Origin: Cannabis sativa
Taxonomy: Eukaryota; Streptophyta; Magnoliopsida; Rosales; Cannabaceae
Assembly: GCF_029168945.1 (NCBI RefSeq)
Contig: NC_083603.1
Span: 13,578,001-13,642,000 of the forward strand
Reading direction: 5' to 3'
DNA length: 64,000 nucleotides
Shown here: in pieces, positions 36,947 to 50,084 of the stretch
How positions within the stretch are numbered: position 1 is the stretch's first letter
How the letters are laid out: every line of letters begins with the position of its first letter
Position numbers and translations under genes: made by a program
The notes under the pieces: generated by a model
Seen by the model: only the letters and a program-made list of their open reading frames with translations
Told to the model about the DNA's origin: nothing
Database searches by the model: none

Positions 36947-38787
36947 TGTTGGGTTTTGTGCCCTAAATAAAACTCATTTCAATATAATCAGATTTACTTA
37001 TTAATAAAGATCAGAAATAATATTTTATGTTGCATGGTTCACATGATTTATTTCGTGATTATATATAATATATGAATTTCATTTAAGTCCAGAACATATG
37101 AATTTGTTAATGATTATAGTGTTGTCAGCACAGTGGAATATAATCTTAATTATATGTTCGAAAGTTTATTCCCTGATTTGTCAGAACACTGGATTTAGAC
37201 TGACATGGTATAATCAGTGATAGGTATTCTTATACCTTGGAAAAGTGTTATGTCCTTTCCAGGACATTGGCAAAGTTTACCAGTATCGGATGTATTGAGT
37301 ATACATCGGAAGGGACCGATATTGAACTTTGATTAGATATATTATAATTTACCGTAATATCTATTCAATTCAATATCACCTGTTGATCCTAGATCAAATG
37401 ATCTTAATCCTAATATGATTAGGTTCAATCTCAAGAGTGTTATTCGTGTTCTTTGATTTGTTAGTTAAGTCTACTTTTGGGTCACGGTGATACGTACATT
37501 TTGGGAACACGGTAGTGCAATTGAGTGGGAGCGCTAACATAAATATGGAATCTATAGCTTCTATCTGGCGAATAGAAAGGAAAGGATGATTTCCTTCGAG
37601 CTTAACCAAACAAAAATAAATGGTGGAGTACTCATTTCACTTAGCTGAAATATCATTTATACAGGGTTAAGTGTTTTAAGGATAAAATACATTGTAGGGT
37701 GTTACGGTAATTTAATCCCTTTATAGTGTAAATCATCTATATAGAGGATCATTGATCAAATTAGGATTATAACAACGGATAACTAATGACGTATCTATAT
37801 CGTGGAACATATAGAGCGTTCTATATGACTGAGAGTGCAATTCCAAGTTCTAAGAGTGGATTCAATAAGGAATTAATAAGTTAGGGAATTTACTTGGTGA
37901 ATTCGGTTCGACTTATTGGAACCTCGGTTATATAGACCCATGGTCCCCATACTAGTTGAGACCATACTGCTTGTAAGACTCAGTTAATTGATTTTAATTA
38001 ATCAATTATAATTCTAAAAGTTAGACTATGTCTACTTTATGAATTTTCACTAAGCAAGGGCGAAATTGTAAAGAAAAGAGATTCTAGGTTTATTTATTAA
38101 TTAAGATACTTTATATGTCTAAATTAATAAATATATTAAATGGCAATATTATTTAATAATTATTTTTAAGTTATTAAATAATTAGAATTGGCATTTAAAA
38201 GGTCAAATTGAAAAATAGGCATTTTTTGAGAAAATGGGAATAAAAAATAACAAAATGGGAAAGTTGCAAAGTGAGGCCCAATTTCCTTATATGGGCCGCC
38301 CACTATGCAATAGGTTTACTATTTTATTTTTCCATTATTTTAATGCCACACAATTCTAACCTAAACCTAGAGGGCATTCTATAAATAGAAAGTGTTGGCT
38401 TCAGGAAACTCATAACCTTGCACATTGTTTCCTTCAGAAAAAGCCTACACGCCACTTTATCTCTCTTTTCCTCTCTACAATTTCGAAACCCTTGAGTGAA
38501 TGAGTAGTGCCCACACACATCAAGTGGTACCTCAATCATAGTATGTAAGACTGTGGAAAATCACCAACAAGGAGAGAAAGAGATCCAGATTCAGATCTTG
38601 ATAATGCTCTGCTACAGAAAGGAATCAAGGGCTAGAGATCTGAATGGAAGGAGTATAATATTCCGCTGCACCCAATGTAAGGTTTTCTTAAAACTCTTAT
38701 GTGTATTTTCATTGTTTTAGAATTCATATTAGGATTAATAAAACATACTTGGTAGTAAATCTAGATCCTGATAAAATATTTTCAACA
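36947..38787 (+). mobile_element. copia-type solo LTR
   Basis: 1841 bp, starting TGTTGGGTTTTGTGCCC and ending TTTTCAACA, with exact CTTAC duplications at 36942-36946 and 38788-38792. A TATAAATA box at 38381-38390 gives plus orientation. No second LTR or internal region follows, so it is the product of LTR-LTR recombination. Confidence 0.88.
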
Positions 38788-38792
38788 CTTAC

Positions 38793-40660
38793 TTCAACGG
38801 GATAACTCCATACATGAAAATAATTTAAACTAGACTTTCTCCCAATCCACAACTCAAAAGGGATTTTGGGAACAGATTTACTTGGAGCACGATTTAAAAT
38901 ATAACTTGCAGTCATAAGTGCTTCACCCCATAAAAACTCTGGAAGATTCGATTACTCATCAAGCATCTAACATATCCACGAGAGTGCGATTTCTTCTTTC
39001 AGCAACGCCATTTTGCTCAAGTGAACCTGACATAGTGTATTGAGAAACTACACCATTTTCCGGAAAATATTCAGTAAAAGGCCTCATGTGTAGTCCAAAT
39101 TTTGAATAACGACCATAATATTCTCCTTCACGATCTGAAAGAACAACTTTGATGATTCTTCCTAATTGTTTCTCAAGAATAATTTGTAAGATTTTAACTT
39201 TATCAAGAACGTCAAATTTTTCTTTTGATTAAATAGGTAAAGCCATGTCGAGAAAAATCATCTATCAGAGTTATAATATACTTGTTTCTATTTAATGAAA
39301 TAATGTCCACTGATGTCAGTGTGGATAATCTCTTATAAAAAGTGACTACAATTAGCAGTCTGCTTTCTTATTTTAGTCAATTTTCCACAAGTACAATCAG
39401 CACAAGTATCCCAACCGGAAACATCAATAGAGGAAGAATTTTAGCTAGAAGTAATCGATCAACTCTTTCTTTAGATTTATGACCCAATCTATCGTGCCAT
39501 AATAATAAGGATGTTATCTTAATATAAGATTTTTTACCCACAATATTCACAACATTGAAAGAGGAAGCTGAGGAATTCAATGATATTTGAAAAGACCATC
39601 AGAGTAAAAAAAGTTTTCAATTATTCGGAGTCAAACATAATGTCAACACTATAATTGGCAAAACAAAAAGGAAATCATTGTTTAACTAAAAGTGGAAGCG
39701 AAAATGAATTACTTTAAAAGTAGGAATCAAGAAAGTACTGTTCAAAACAATCTGAACACTACGCTATAATTCAAGAATAAATGTGCCAATATAGATAACG
39801 TCAACTTCAATATAAGTGTCCACTTTAAGCTTTGACTATCTCTCACTTGGCTTTCTGAGATCCCTTAGCCCTCGGCTGTGTTTGCTTCTTTTATCATTTT
39901 TTCTATCCTTTGTTGAGCTTAAGTTAAGAGACATAGTGAGAAGATGCATTCTTCTCTTTTTACAGCTTGCTTTCCTTAGCTATATACTGAGAAATAAGGT
40001 CACTAACACTCCATGGTATATTATAAGTGTTGTTGGTTGTCTTGATAATGCGAAAAGAGGTAGAACATGCATGATGAGCACGATGAATAATGTAAGAGTT
40101 AGGAAAAGGAATAGTATGATCTTTCAACTCGGACTGAACATTCACCAATTTTAGAATATAATCTCGCACTCTTTTTAATTCATCATACTTAATGGTTGTC
40201 ATTTCATTCATAAGATGTCCAGCTTCAGCATTTTCACCAGTGTCATATAACTTTTCTACAGCCTTGAAAAACTCTTTGGCATTTGTAGTTTCTGGCAAAC
40301 CACTCAATTGATTTTCAGGAATGGATCTTTTCATAGTAATAAGACTAAAACAGCTAGACTTTTCTCATTGTGCATGAAAAGTTCTCTAGGCAACAATGCT
40401 GATATTAGTAAGATCAGAAGATTTTTCTTTTTCGCAGGCATAAGTCCAAATCTATTATGCCTAAAGTAATTTTACATCTCGTTTCCATACCTTAAAGTTG
40501 GAAGCATTCAGAATTTAGATGGAAACGTTATTATTGTTCTCGGAAATGAGATCAAAAATTTAAACTTGATTAAGCTATATGAGCCAAGCAATTAATAAAT
40601 ATTATAGAGTCAACTGATCATTATAAACTCTTCTTTGGGGTGAGAATATAACACACAAGA
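38793..40660 (-). pseudogene. copia gag-pol remnant
   Basis: Minus-strand pieces: gag (LSGLPETTNAKEFFKAVEKL near 40250-40320), GAG-pre-integrase (WHDRLGHKSKERVDRLL near 39460-39505) and the integrase C-terminal part ([20 protein letters not shown] near 38850-38915), with several stops. Reverse transcriptase and RNase H are absent. The integrase end was cut by the solo LTR, and a few bases continue at 36936-36941. Confidence 0.8.
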
Positions 40661-40689
40661 TCTACCGTTAAAACTTGACTAAGCTATTA

Positions 40690-40748
40690 AGCAATTAGAA
40701 AAAAATCGTTTTTAGGACCGTCGCGAATTCTGATATTTGTAGTAGTGT
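40690..40748. repeat. isolated CACTA end of family C
   Basis: TTTTTAGGACCGTCGCGAAT leads to TTTGTAGTAGTG (ending 40748). The complement matches the left end of CACTA C at 44976 (AATTCGCGATGGTCCT). The opposite end is missing. Confidence 0.65.
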
Positions 40749-41377
40749 GATCTACCTTCACGAAGTTAACAATAAAGAAAAAAATACATATCAATTAAGA
40801 ATTATTACCTTTGGGCAAATAAATTTCTTAAATAATATATATTAATTCAAGCAAAATAATAATAATAAATATATATATTTAAATTATTACCTTTGGGCAA
40901 ATAATTAAAATATACACATTTAATATTAACTCACTTCATGGAATGTGAACTAATATATATAACTACTACCTTTGGGCAAGTAATTACACATATAGCCAAC
41001 CAAAATAAATATTTTCTACAACATATGAAATTTGGTAATAAAAAAAATCATTGAAAATTAATAATTTTCAACTAAATTTCCAAAACGAGATATATTAATT
41101 GCTTGTAATATATTGATAATAAAAAACAAAGTGTCCACCATAACACATTATTTTTGCATCAAACAATCAAGTTTTACAAAATTTAGAACAACAAATAATG
41201 AAAAAATGTGAAAGAAAGAATATTGGTGGAGATTACATAGTCAAGACAAATCAAATAAGAGAGTGACTATGTCTAATAGAACGAGAAGAAACTCAAAATT
41301 TTCTTTAATTTACGGATTTTGAAAAATCATCAAAAATTATTTTTAATAATTTTTTAACTGCATAATTATTATTAAAA

Positions 41378-42483
41378 GGGATATTGGCGGTTAAACCACC
41401 TGAACTTTACGGTTTGTAACAGTTAACCACAAAAACCGAAATTTTGGCGACATAACTACCTAAACCCTGGTTCTGTTTTACTCTGCACACCTCCGTCCAA
41501 AAATCACAGTTAAGTGCCACGGTGGATTGTTCACGTGTACACACTTGTACACGTGGCAAATTTTTAGTGGTCAACGTAATATTAGTTTTAAAATATTATA
41601 AGAATAATATAAAAATTATAAAAATAAATAAATTATAAAAAATATTTTTTTTTTCTTTTTTTCATTTCTTTTCTTTTCTTCTTCTTCTTTTGCTACGTGC
41701 AAGAGAACCCCCCAACCCAACCATGTCTTCTTCCTCTCTTTCTCTCTCTCTCCAGATATCACTCTCTCTCTTTCTCTCACACCTCTCTATTACACACCGA
41801 CGATGTCCAGACGGAGATGAAGCTCGTGGTGAGCTTCGGTGCCCTCAAAAACCCCCAAACCAGAAAAAACTAAACTCTCCATTCTCTCTCTACGGTGGAC
41901 GGAGAGCACCAGGCGAAGCCCTCACCACCGTCGATCGAGAATGAGTGAGAGGAAAGGGTCTGAGAGCGAGAGAGAAGAGAGGAGAGGGTATGAGAGCAAG
42001 AGAGAGGGGGGTAGGCGGCTAACGGAAGAGGGGGGCAGGCGGCTTCCATGGAAGAGGGGGGAGACAGCTAATGGAAGAGGTGAGGCATCTAGGGTTTGTT
42101 TTTGGTTCAGTTAAGAAGAAGAAGGAAAGACAAAGGAAAAAGAAAAAAAATAAAAGAAATTAATTTTTTTTAATAATTTTTAAATTATTTAAAAAAAAAA
42201 GTAAAAAAAAAAAACTATTTTAATTTTTTTTTTCTGATTTTTTAATTTTTTTAAATAATTATAATTATTTTTTAAAACTAATTACGTGGACCACTAAAAA
42301 TTTACCACGTGTACAAGTGTGTACACGTGGACTGTCCACCGTGACATTCAACTGTGACTTTTGGAAGGAGGTGTGTAGAGCAAAACAGAACCAGGGTTTA
42401 GGTAGTTATGCCGCTAAAATTTCGATTTTTGTTGTTAACTGTTACAAACTGTAAAGTTCAGGTGGTTTAGTCGCCAATATCCC
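41378..42483. mobile_element. Mutator-like non-autonomous element
   Basis: Terminal inverted repeats of about 190-200 bp start GGGATATTGGCGG and end in the imperfect complement (GTCGCCAATATCCC). A perfect 9-bp duplication TTATTAAAA flanks it (41369-41377, 42484-42492), diagnostic of the Mutator superfamily. Each arm holds CACGTG boxes around a TGTACACA-like palindrome. The 0.7-kb core has a CT-rich, GC-richer piece (41690-42115) with charged, low-complexity frames but no transposase; it could be a captured segment. Confidence 0.9.
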
Positions 42484-42613
42484 TTATTAAAATAATAATA
42501 ATTATTAAACGGAGTCAAAAAATTAATTAAAAATCACTAAAAAATCATAAATTAAATTCTAATGATGCTGGAAAAAAGAATCGTCAAAAAACGACTCCCG
42601 GAGGTGACACACG

Positions 42614-42630
42614 CCCCCCCCCCCCCCCCC
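42614..42630. repeat. C17 homopolymer
   Basis: Seventeen consecutive C in otherwise AT-rich surroundings. Confidence 0.9.
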
Positions 42631-42892
42631 ATGCGCCGAGGCCAAGAGTGTGCTTCGCGGCTGGACTTCCTCTTCAACCTTCAACCAGGTCTGAAAGTGG
42701 GTCGCGCGACCCGGTTCCAGGCAGTCGGGTCGGAGAGAAAAAATGGCTAAAAAACTGATGAAACGAACGAGAAAAATAGGGGTTTTGTTCGTGATTGGAT
42801 TTCTAGTCGATCTACGCTACTCATTCGGGTATTAATGGCTAAAAGAGTAGATCTCATGTAAAAAGCAATCCGACACTAATGTGGATTCATGA

Positions 42893-43737
42893 GCTTCAGT
42901 GATCCACATTGAGAGACTCTAAAATGTTTTAGTGACACTTCACTCCGCGACACTAATGTGAGTGACTGGAAAAATACTATTTAGTGACCCTTTAGTGTTG
43001 GACACTAAACTCTTTTAGAGTTGCTCACCGTGCATCACTATAAGCTTTTAGAGTCACACCTTTTTAGACTGTAAAAGTAATAGCTACACAAACAGCGCGT
43101 CACTATATTAGTTTATTTATTTATTTTAATTATTTTTTCAGATAACAACCACACTCAAAGTGTGTCACTATATCCTGCTTTTTTCAATAAAAAATATTAA
43201 TATTTAATTTTCTAATTTCAGCTTATATATTATAAAATTTATAATAATAATTTAATTGATTATATTTTCATAATATTTTAATTCACCATATATATTAATT
43301 ATGAATTAATATATTTTAGTTTAACTATAAATTTAATAAAAAATTAATATAAAAAAATTACAATTAATTTTGAAAAAAAAATTTAAATAAATTCATTAAA
43401 TGAGCGAATTATGAACAAATCATACAACAAAAAATGAGCTCCAATTTGAAAAAGACAGTGGCCGTATTCTACATTTCACAAAAAAAAATTAACAACCTTA
43501 AGAAACAAAAAACATAAATTGACACCATCTTCAACTTGGTCTTGCCCAATGCATCTTCATCTTCAGATTAGGTAGGGAAAGGGTCTGACTGAAAACCTGT
43601 TGAATGGAGGGCTACAAGAACAACCAGCATTCAAGAATCAATTTATATATACATATATTTATATAAATACTAAAAAAACGACAACATAAAATCTCAAATT
43701 AATCTCATATTCGAATTTAACAGTACATGAGATTTAG
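42893..43737 (+). repeat. CACTA B internal direct repeat, copy 2
   Basis: Second copy of 36091-36935. It lacks the terminal CACTACTACAAAA tip and continues into the rest of CACTA B. Confidence 0.85.
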
Positions 43738-44228
43738 AAGCCAAATTTAAAAATACTAACAATATTTCAACAAAAATCCAGAAACAAACAGAGAACAAGC
43801 TCCAACAGCTCAATCCTTAGACATTGAAGACAAAAAGAATAAAAAAAATACACATTGATAGATTTGATAAAGAACTAATCCCACATCCATACCAGCCGAA
43901 CATAACATACAAATATATGAGAGAGAGAGAGAGATCTATACCAATTCTTCTCCAACAACACCACCAATATTGATCTTAGTCTCCACCATTGTCATTAGCT
44001 CTGATGTTCTTTCCCGAGAAACATGATGGGGTTTTCGGAGAGACACTGAAACTAAAGAGAGAAATAGAGACGTATATTGTGGGTTCGTCGGAGTTAGCAT
44101 TCGGCATGGGCAACACCAAACAGAGGAGAAATCTTGGGGCTTCGAAGACTGAGGAGGGAGAGAGACAGGCATGTCGCTGGTCGTCGAGAAGAGGAGTAGC
44201 AGCTTCAATCAAGAGAAAGAAGAGAGAA

Positions 44229-44365
<137 letters not shown>

Positions 44366-44529
44366 GCCCGCTCGTCGCCGGAGTAGAGGAGCAACAGCTC
44401 CGATTGAGAGGATGGAGATAGAGAGGCGAGATAGAGAGAACTGATTTAGGGTTTTTTTTTTTGTTTCAGGCGATAAAGTGAGATAGAGAGGCGAGATAGA
44501 GAGCAACATTTAGGGCTTTTTTTGTTTCA

Positions 44530-44639
<110 letters not shown>

Positions 44640-44975
44640 TTATTTTACTACATTTTTTCCTTTTTTAAGGAAAAAATTGTTTTTTTTTTTGTTGGAAAGG
44701 AAAAAGGTGCTTTTCATTTAATACTTCTTTTTTATTTCTTTTTTATTTCTTTATTAATTATAGTTTTATATTCATTAAAATAAATAAAATTATGATATAG
44801 TGACACACTATGTGTGTTGGGATACATTTAACTATTCATGTTTAGCGTGTCACTATAGGTCAACATTTTTTAAATTAATAAAAATAAAAAAAATTAGGTT
44901 TTACTCTTTAGTGACACTCTATATTTTTAGTGACACATATTACAAGAGACTAATACCAAATGTTTAGAGGCTAAT

Positions 44976-45964
44976 CACTACTACAAAAGTCAAAATTCGC
45001 GATGGTCCTGAAAACACTTTTTTTAGGGGACCGTCGCTAAAAAATTAAGTAACTATTTAAAACCATTAGGAAAAATTAGTATTCCCCGCAGTTTATAACA
45101 GTAATTATAGGAATAGGTGACGATTTTAATTAGAATTCGTAAAATTTATTGGGCCCTTATAGGCGACGATTTAAAACCGTCGCCTATAGTATAGGTGACA
45201 GTTTAAAACCGTCGCCTATAGTATAGGCGACGATTTTAAACCGTCGGGTATAAGAGCCCAACGAAAAATCATTACCTACTTCTCGCCACATTTCCGACCT
45301 ACTTCTTTTCTATTTTCCACATGCCCACATATTTTTTTTACCTATTTCTATTCCATTTTCCACACCCTAAAACGAAAAATCTTAACTCTCCAAAACCCCA
45401 CCCACGCATTCGCACCATCGCCCTCCTCTCTTGTCATCTTCCTCCCTCTCTCGATCTCCATTTCTTCTCGTCTCTCTCGTCCATCGATCTCCACCCACCC
45501 CTCCTCCTGTCGGTCCCCCTCTCCTCTCTGTTGCATACGTCGGACCACCACCACCTCCCATCCATCTCCCTCTCTCTCTCCAAGCTCGGTATAAATACAT
45601 TTATTTATTTATTTATATACTTTTTTATTTATTACATATATTTATTTTGTTATTGTATAAATTTAATGTGTTTTAAAGTTAGTTGTTATTGTAATAAAAT
45701 TAATTAGTTGTTTTATTTTAATTTAGGTAAAATTATAAAACTAATGCAGGAAAAAATGGACAGAAAAATGTGTATTTTTTTCTCTTGTTTTTTTACATTC
45801 CCAACGGTTTTAAACCATCGGGAAGTCCACATTAGTGGCGGTTTTTAACCGTCGCCTATTTTGCCCGTTTTACGACGCTCGTATAGGCGACAGTTATAGA
45901 TACCGACGGGAATACTTTAAACGACTATTTAAAAATGTCGAGAAAAACCATTTTTTTAGTATTA
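44976..45964. mobile_element. CACTA transposon C nested in CACTA B
   Basis: The left tip CACTACTACAAAAG is intact. The right tip is degraded (TTTTTTAGTA near 45951-45961), with AAT as a possible duplication (44973-44975, 45965-45967). Palindromic units with arms GGCGACG/CGTCGCC around TTTAAAAC occur at 45160-45260 and 45830-45900. The core (45330-45600) is pyrimidine-rich and leader-like, with no transposase. Confidence 0.6.
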
Positions 45965-46064
45965 AATTGTGCGTGTCATTAAAAATTACTTCTAACTCTT
46001 TCGTTACGTGCATTTTTATGTGTGTCACTAAATAGTGTCACTAAAAGGCTAAATTGTAGTAGTG

Positions 46065-46434
46065 TAAATACTATTTTGGACCCTGTGTTTTGCAAAAGTT
46101 ACCAATTAGACCCTCTATTTTGTTAAATGACAAAACGAACCATGTATTTTCTAAAATGGTACAAATAGGACCCTGAATGGATTTTTTGTCAAAATAAAAT
46201 TTAATAATAATACAATCTAAAGGTGTTATAACAAAACTGTTTATATTTTTTGTATTTGTTCGTGTTATAAATTTTCTTTAAGTTGGTTATATTAAAAAAA
46301 AAATATCAAAAATTAAGCTTAGGGTCCTATTTTTATAATTTTGGAAAATACATTGTCTATTTTGTTATATAACAAAACAGAGGATCCAATTGGTAACTTT
46401 TGCAAAACATAAGATCCAAAATAGTATTTACCCT
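46065..46434. mobile_element. foldback MITE with GGTAAATAC tips, copy 2
   Basis: Long inverted arms: TAAATACTATTTTGGACCC (46065) against GGATCCAAAATAGTATTTACCC (ending 46433; read in two parts). Homologous to 24645-24991. Its first GGG lies 10 kb upstream because CACTA B inserted into the tip. Confidence 0.8.
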
Positions 46435-48127
46435 ATATTATTTATATCTATACTTTTATATAATTTGTTCTAAAATTATTTGAGGGTCGGCTTAAGTCCT
46501 CTCTGGACTTTATATAGCTCCGCCTATTAGGGGTGTTCATTCAATCCAATCTGCAAAAGTACGGATTGAATCGGTTATTTTGGATTGGTTACTTTTTAAT
46601 ATTAAATTATTTAATATTTATGAAAAGATATTTTAGATTGATAGACATACCACATTTGATCATAATTGAACCCTTGAAGTGGTTCTATGTAGGTACCTAT
46701 AAATGACAAACATATTTGAAAAATATATAATTTAAAGAGATCTCTATAAGTTATGTCAATATGGGAGGAAATATCATATAATAAAATTTTTATCAACAAT
46801 AGATGTTGAATGCTTGCATATGCAATAAACTAACATGAGATAGCAATGATCATGGTATTAGATTTGTCGAGAATTATCGACATATATTTTGTTTTTGGCC
46901 AAAATATTATAACATAGTCTAGGCAAGTTTACTCGCATAAAATAAAGTAAAACCTTTAAGGTGTGCAAATAAATATTTCTAATGAGAAATTTACATATAT
47001 GTATTTGTACACAATGTGAATTGTTGTACAAAATTCGCATAGACATGAGATTGATTGAAATAATGCTTAAATATTGAGAAAATATAATCATGATTTGATT
47101 ATAGCATGGAATATATTTTATGAGAATTTATAAGCATCACATAAATATTGCAACAAAAGATTATTTATTTGGAGCTCCTAATATAATGAAAATTGAAATA
47201 AGGGTTATCTAAAAAATTTAAAAGAATTTGATACATGTCTTAAGTGATATAAATTCAAAGTCGCACGCACTACATAACAAAGATCTTTGTATGAAATAAA
47301 GACATGTAAGTAAATTATTATTTAAAAATACATATGGTTGTCTATGCAATATAAATTTGTAAATTATACGTTGTGATAGACTCTTGAAGAATTTTTTGTT
47401 ATATTATAAATGATTAAAGAATAAACTTTTATTTCTTTCTGTATATTGAGAAATATTAAATTTATGCAATTGTTTATTAGTAGAAAAGTCCTGAAGTACT
47501 TCATATACATCAAGAATTATAGATATATATGATCATTTGATATGAAAATTAAGATCATACAACAAGATGGAACAAATATACGGTCTTGGAGTACCATCAT
47601 TCTCGCAAATAAAAATTTATATTATCATTAATATGTTATGTTCATATCTACTTAAAATTTTAAATTTTTATATGAACAATATTGTATATACACATGCATT
47701 AATGATTAAATAAGTTGAATAAATATTGATGTTCCACGAACCCCTCATCCATAATTTAGAAGTCCACAATACTCTAGAAGAGTTATAGAAAATATATAAT
47801 CATAGACAACATACGGTGATTTTTTAAAAGTGATAACAATAATCATATGAGATATGTTATCACTAAAATAATTATGGATCATATGTGCATGAGGGGGAGA
47901 CATATTCATGTTGCACTCTTTTTCTCTTAACTCAGGTTTTGTCCCACTGTATTTTCTTGGCAAATTTTTTAACGAGACAACTAGCAAATAATTATGAATA
48001 TGAAATATATATTGTACTTTTTTTTTTCTTAGCTCAGGTTTTGTCCCATTGGATTTTCTGACAAGGTTTTTAACGAGGTAACTTTAAATCATGTTAACAT
48101 ATTTGCACTTTATGAAGCAAGTAGAGA
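46435..48127. other. AT-rich DNA with copia-like tail motifs
   Basis: No ORF of note. Two stretches read TTTTGTCCCAxTG(T/G)ATTTTCT followed by TTTTTAACGAG (47937-47975, 48040-48080), the first preceded by GAGGGGGAGA (47892). This pattern is typical of the polypurine-tract region of some copia elements, so this is probably older copia debris continuous with 49426-50060. TAGGGGTGTTCAT near 46527 looks like a hAT-type end. Confidence 0.4.
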
Positions 48128-48130
48128 ATG

Positions 48131-48536
48131 CACTACTAAAAAATAGACTTTTAGTGTCGATTCGAGGGACTTTTTTTTTAAAAAAAATCGACACTAAAGA
48201 CCACCCCAACTCTATGGTCTCAATTTATAACTGACACATATAATGACTTTAAGTGTCGGTTAGTGGACTGACACTAAAAGTATAACTGAGACTAAAAAAA
48301 TATTAAAAAAATATACATAAAGATTGAGTATAAGTGTCAGTTCATAACCAGGACTAAAAGATCCTTTGGTCTCGGTTATAAACTGACACTTATAAAGCAT
48401 TAATTTAAAATAAAAAAGCCCAACTAAAAAAACCCATCTCAAAACCCTACTTTAATAATATAAAAGCAACATTAAAAAACCCTATCCACATTTCAAAACC
48501 TCTAAGCCTCCATCTCTCTCTCTCTCTTTACTGTCC

Positions 48537-48589
<53 letters not shown>

Positions 48590-49422
48590 CTTCTTCTCCC
48601 GCTCACCACCAGATTTCTCCATTCTTCGTTCTAGCCGCACCCCGAGCTCAGACCATCACCAGCGATGATGGATTTTGAGCAAAGCCATGTTCAGATTTGT
48701 TCTCTCTCTCTGTCTCTGTCTCTCTCTCTCTCTCTCTTTCTCTCTTTGTGTGTGCGTGTGCAGGTGAATGGTCTTGAAGCTCATCGTGGACCTCAACTGG
48801 GGTGATCTGTGTTCGACGGTCCTCGGTGTTAGCTGGTGTTTTGGGTTCGTGTTTGAGGCTGAGAATGGAGTTTAGACTAGTTCGTGCTCGTAGTGGATCT
48901 GAGTTCTATTATTTTTTTGTTATGTAATTTTTGTTCTAAGTATATTACTTTTTGTATGAAGTTTTTATATAATGATAATTTTTGTATGAAATTTTCATTT
49001 TGTGTTTATTGTATAATGATAATATTTTTCTAAGTTTATTATTTAAAATATATCCAATGTAATATTGCATAATGATAGTATTTAATAAAATAATAGCTAT
49101 AAAATTTTGTTATTGTTTATTTTTTAATTTAATCAATTTATATTTAAAAAATTGATTCAAAAACATCAAGAAAAAATAAAATTTTAAAACAATATACAAA
49201 CACGTTAGTTTTTGTTATAAACCGAGATATATAATGCGAAAATGATTTCAAACCATTAGTGTCAGCTTAAAACCGAGACCAATGCTCAAAAGTCTCGGTT
49301 CAAAACTGAGACCAAAGAATATACTTTTTGTGACTGTGGAATAGGTGTCGGTTATATCAACTGACACTAAAAGTATAAGTCTCAGTTTAAAACTGAGACC
49401 AAAAGTACAATTTGTAGTAGTG
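48131..49422. mobile_element. CACTA transposon D, non-autonomous, 1.3 kb
   Basis: Left tip CACTACTAAAAAAT, right tip ATTTGTAGTAGTG, with ATG duplications at 48128-48130 and 49423-49425. Subterminal palindromic units have arms GTCTC/GAGAC or GTGTC/GACAC around GGTTATAAACT. The centre (48540-48900) has a CT microsatellite and a GC-richer leader-like stretch without a recognised product. Confidence 0.9.
48541..48587. repeat. (CT)n microsatellite
   Basis: About 23 CT units inside CACTA D; a looser CT tract follows at 48700-48745. Confidence 0.9.
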
Positions 49423-49425
49423 ATG

Positions 49426-49770
49426 TGTGGGAGTGAGATCATTGACATAACATATTCGGGAAACATATGGATTACACTCAATAAAGAAGTATCAACACTA
49501 GCAGTTCTCTATGAATATAATACTACTTGCATCGCTCAACTAAAAGAATGATATATTGAAGGAGATAGAATTAAAATACATTTCACCAAATTCTTCTTTA
49601 TACATTTCAAGAGAATGTATATTGGTGTTCAACAAATTTAATCAAGTGTCAATCTTGTAGACTTATTCACAAAATCATTACCAACATCAATATTTGAGAA
49701 GATGATTCACAAGATTAGAATTCGTCTATTAAAAGATCTTCACGAATGCCCAAATGAGGGGGAGTTAGTT
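49426..49770 (+). pseudogene. copia RNase H tail remnant
   Basis: Plus-strand reading with stops: AVLYEYNTTCIAQLK, then IKIHFTKFFF, then SSVNLVDLFTKSLPTSIFEK, KIRIRLLKDLHECPNEGE, as at copia polyprotein ends. A polypurine-like GAGGGGGAG (near 49757) follows. Confidence 0.8.
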
Positions 49771-49850
49771 TACACTACACTCTTTTTCTTTTTACCAAAT
49801 TTTCAGCAAGGTTTTTAATGATACAATTTTTATAGACATTCAATGAGGAG

Positions 49851-50060
49851 TGTTATGAAATATTATTTATAGATATCCAAATCACCAAATTAATTATCAC
49901 CATTAATGCTTGGTTGTATTTTACTTTATTAAATTGATTTAGTTTCCTATTCTTTTAGTCATGTTTTTGTATAAATAGGATTCACCTCTGAGAAATTTTC
50001 ATTTAGTTCATCTTTCTCTCTTCTTCTTCTTCTTCTTTTCTTCTTATTTATTTTATAACA
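49851..50060 (+). repeat. copia 3' LTR, about 210 bp
   Basis: Starts TGTTATGAAATATT, ends TTTATAACA, with a TATAAATAGG box near 49971. It follows the RNase H tail remnant. The 5' partner is not in the window or not recognisable. Confidence 0.7.
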
Positions 50061-50084
50061 ATAATTACGTAATACATTATTTTT

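Larger units (their letters stand above)
40751..42885 (-). repeat. probable copia LTR or leader, interrupted
   Basis: Non-coding DNA continuing from the copia remnant and interrupted by a Mutator-like element (41378-42483). It has three copies of ATTACCTTTGGGCAAATAA (near 40806, 40886, 40966) and a GC-rich right part (42590-42730) with a run of 17 C (42614-42630). It lies where the 5' LTR and leader of the minus-strand copia remnant should be; exact limits not determined. Confidence 0.4.

Noticed and set aside
39816..40154. 112-codon plus-strand frame over the copia remnant
   Set aside because: Antisense to recognisable gag sequence on the minus strand.
45321..45707. Overlapping Ser/Pro-rich frames on both strands in CACTA C
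   Set aside because: Pyrimidine-rich leader-like DNA gives open frames on both strands; no start context or domain supports a protein.
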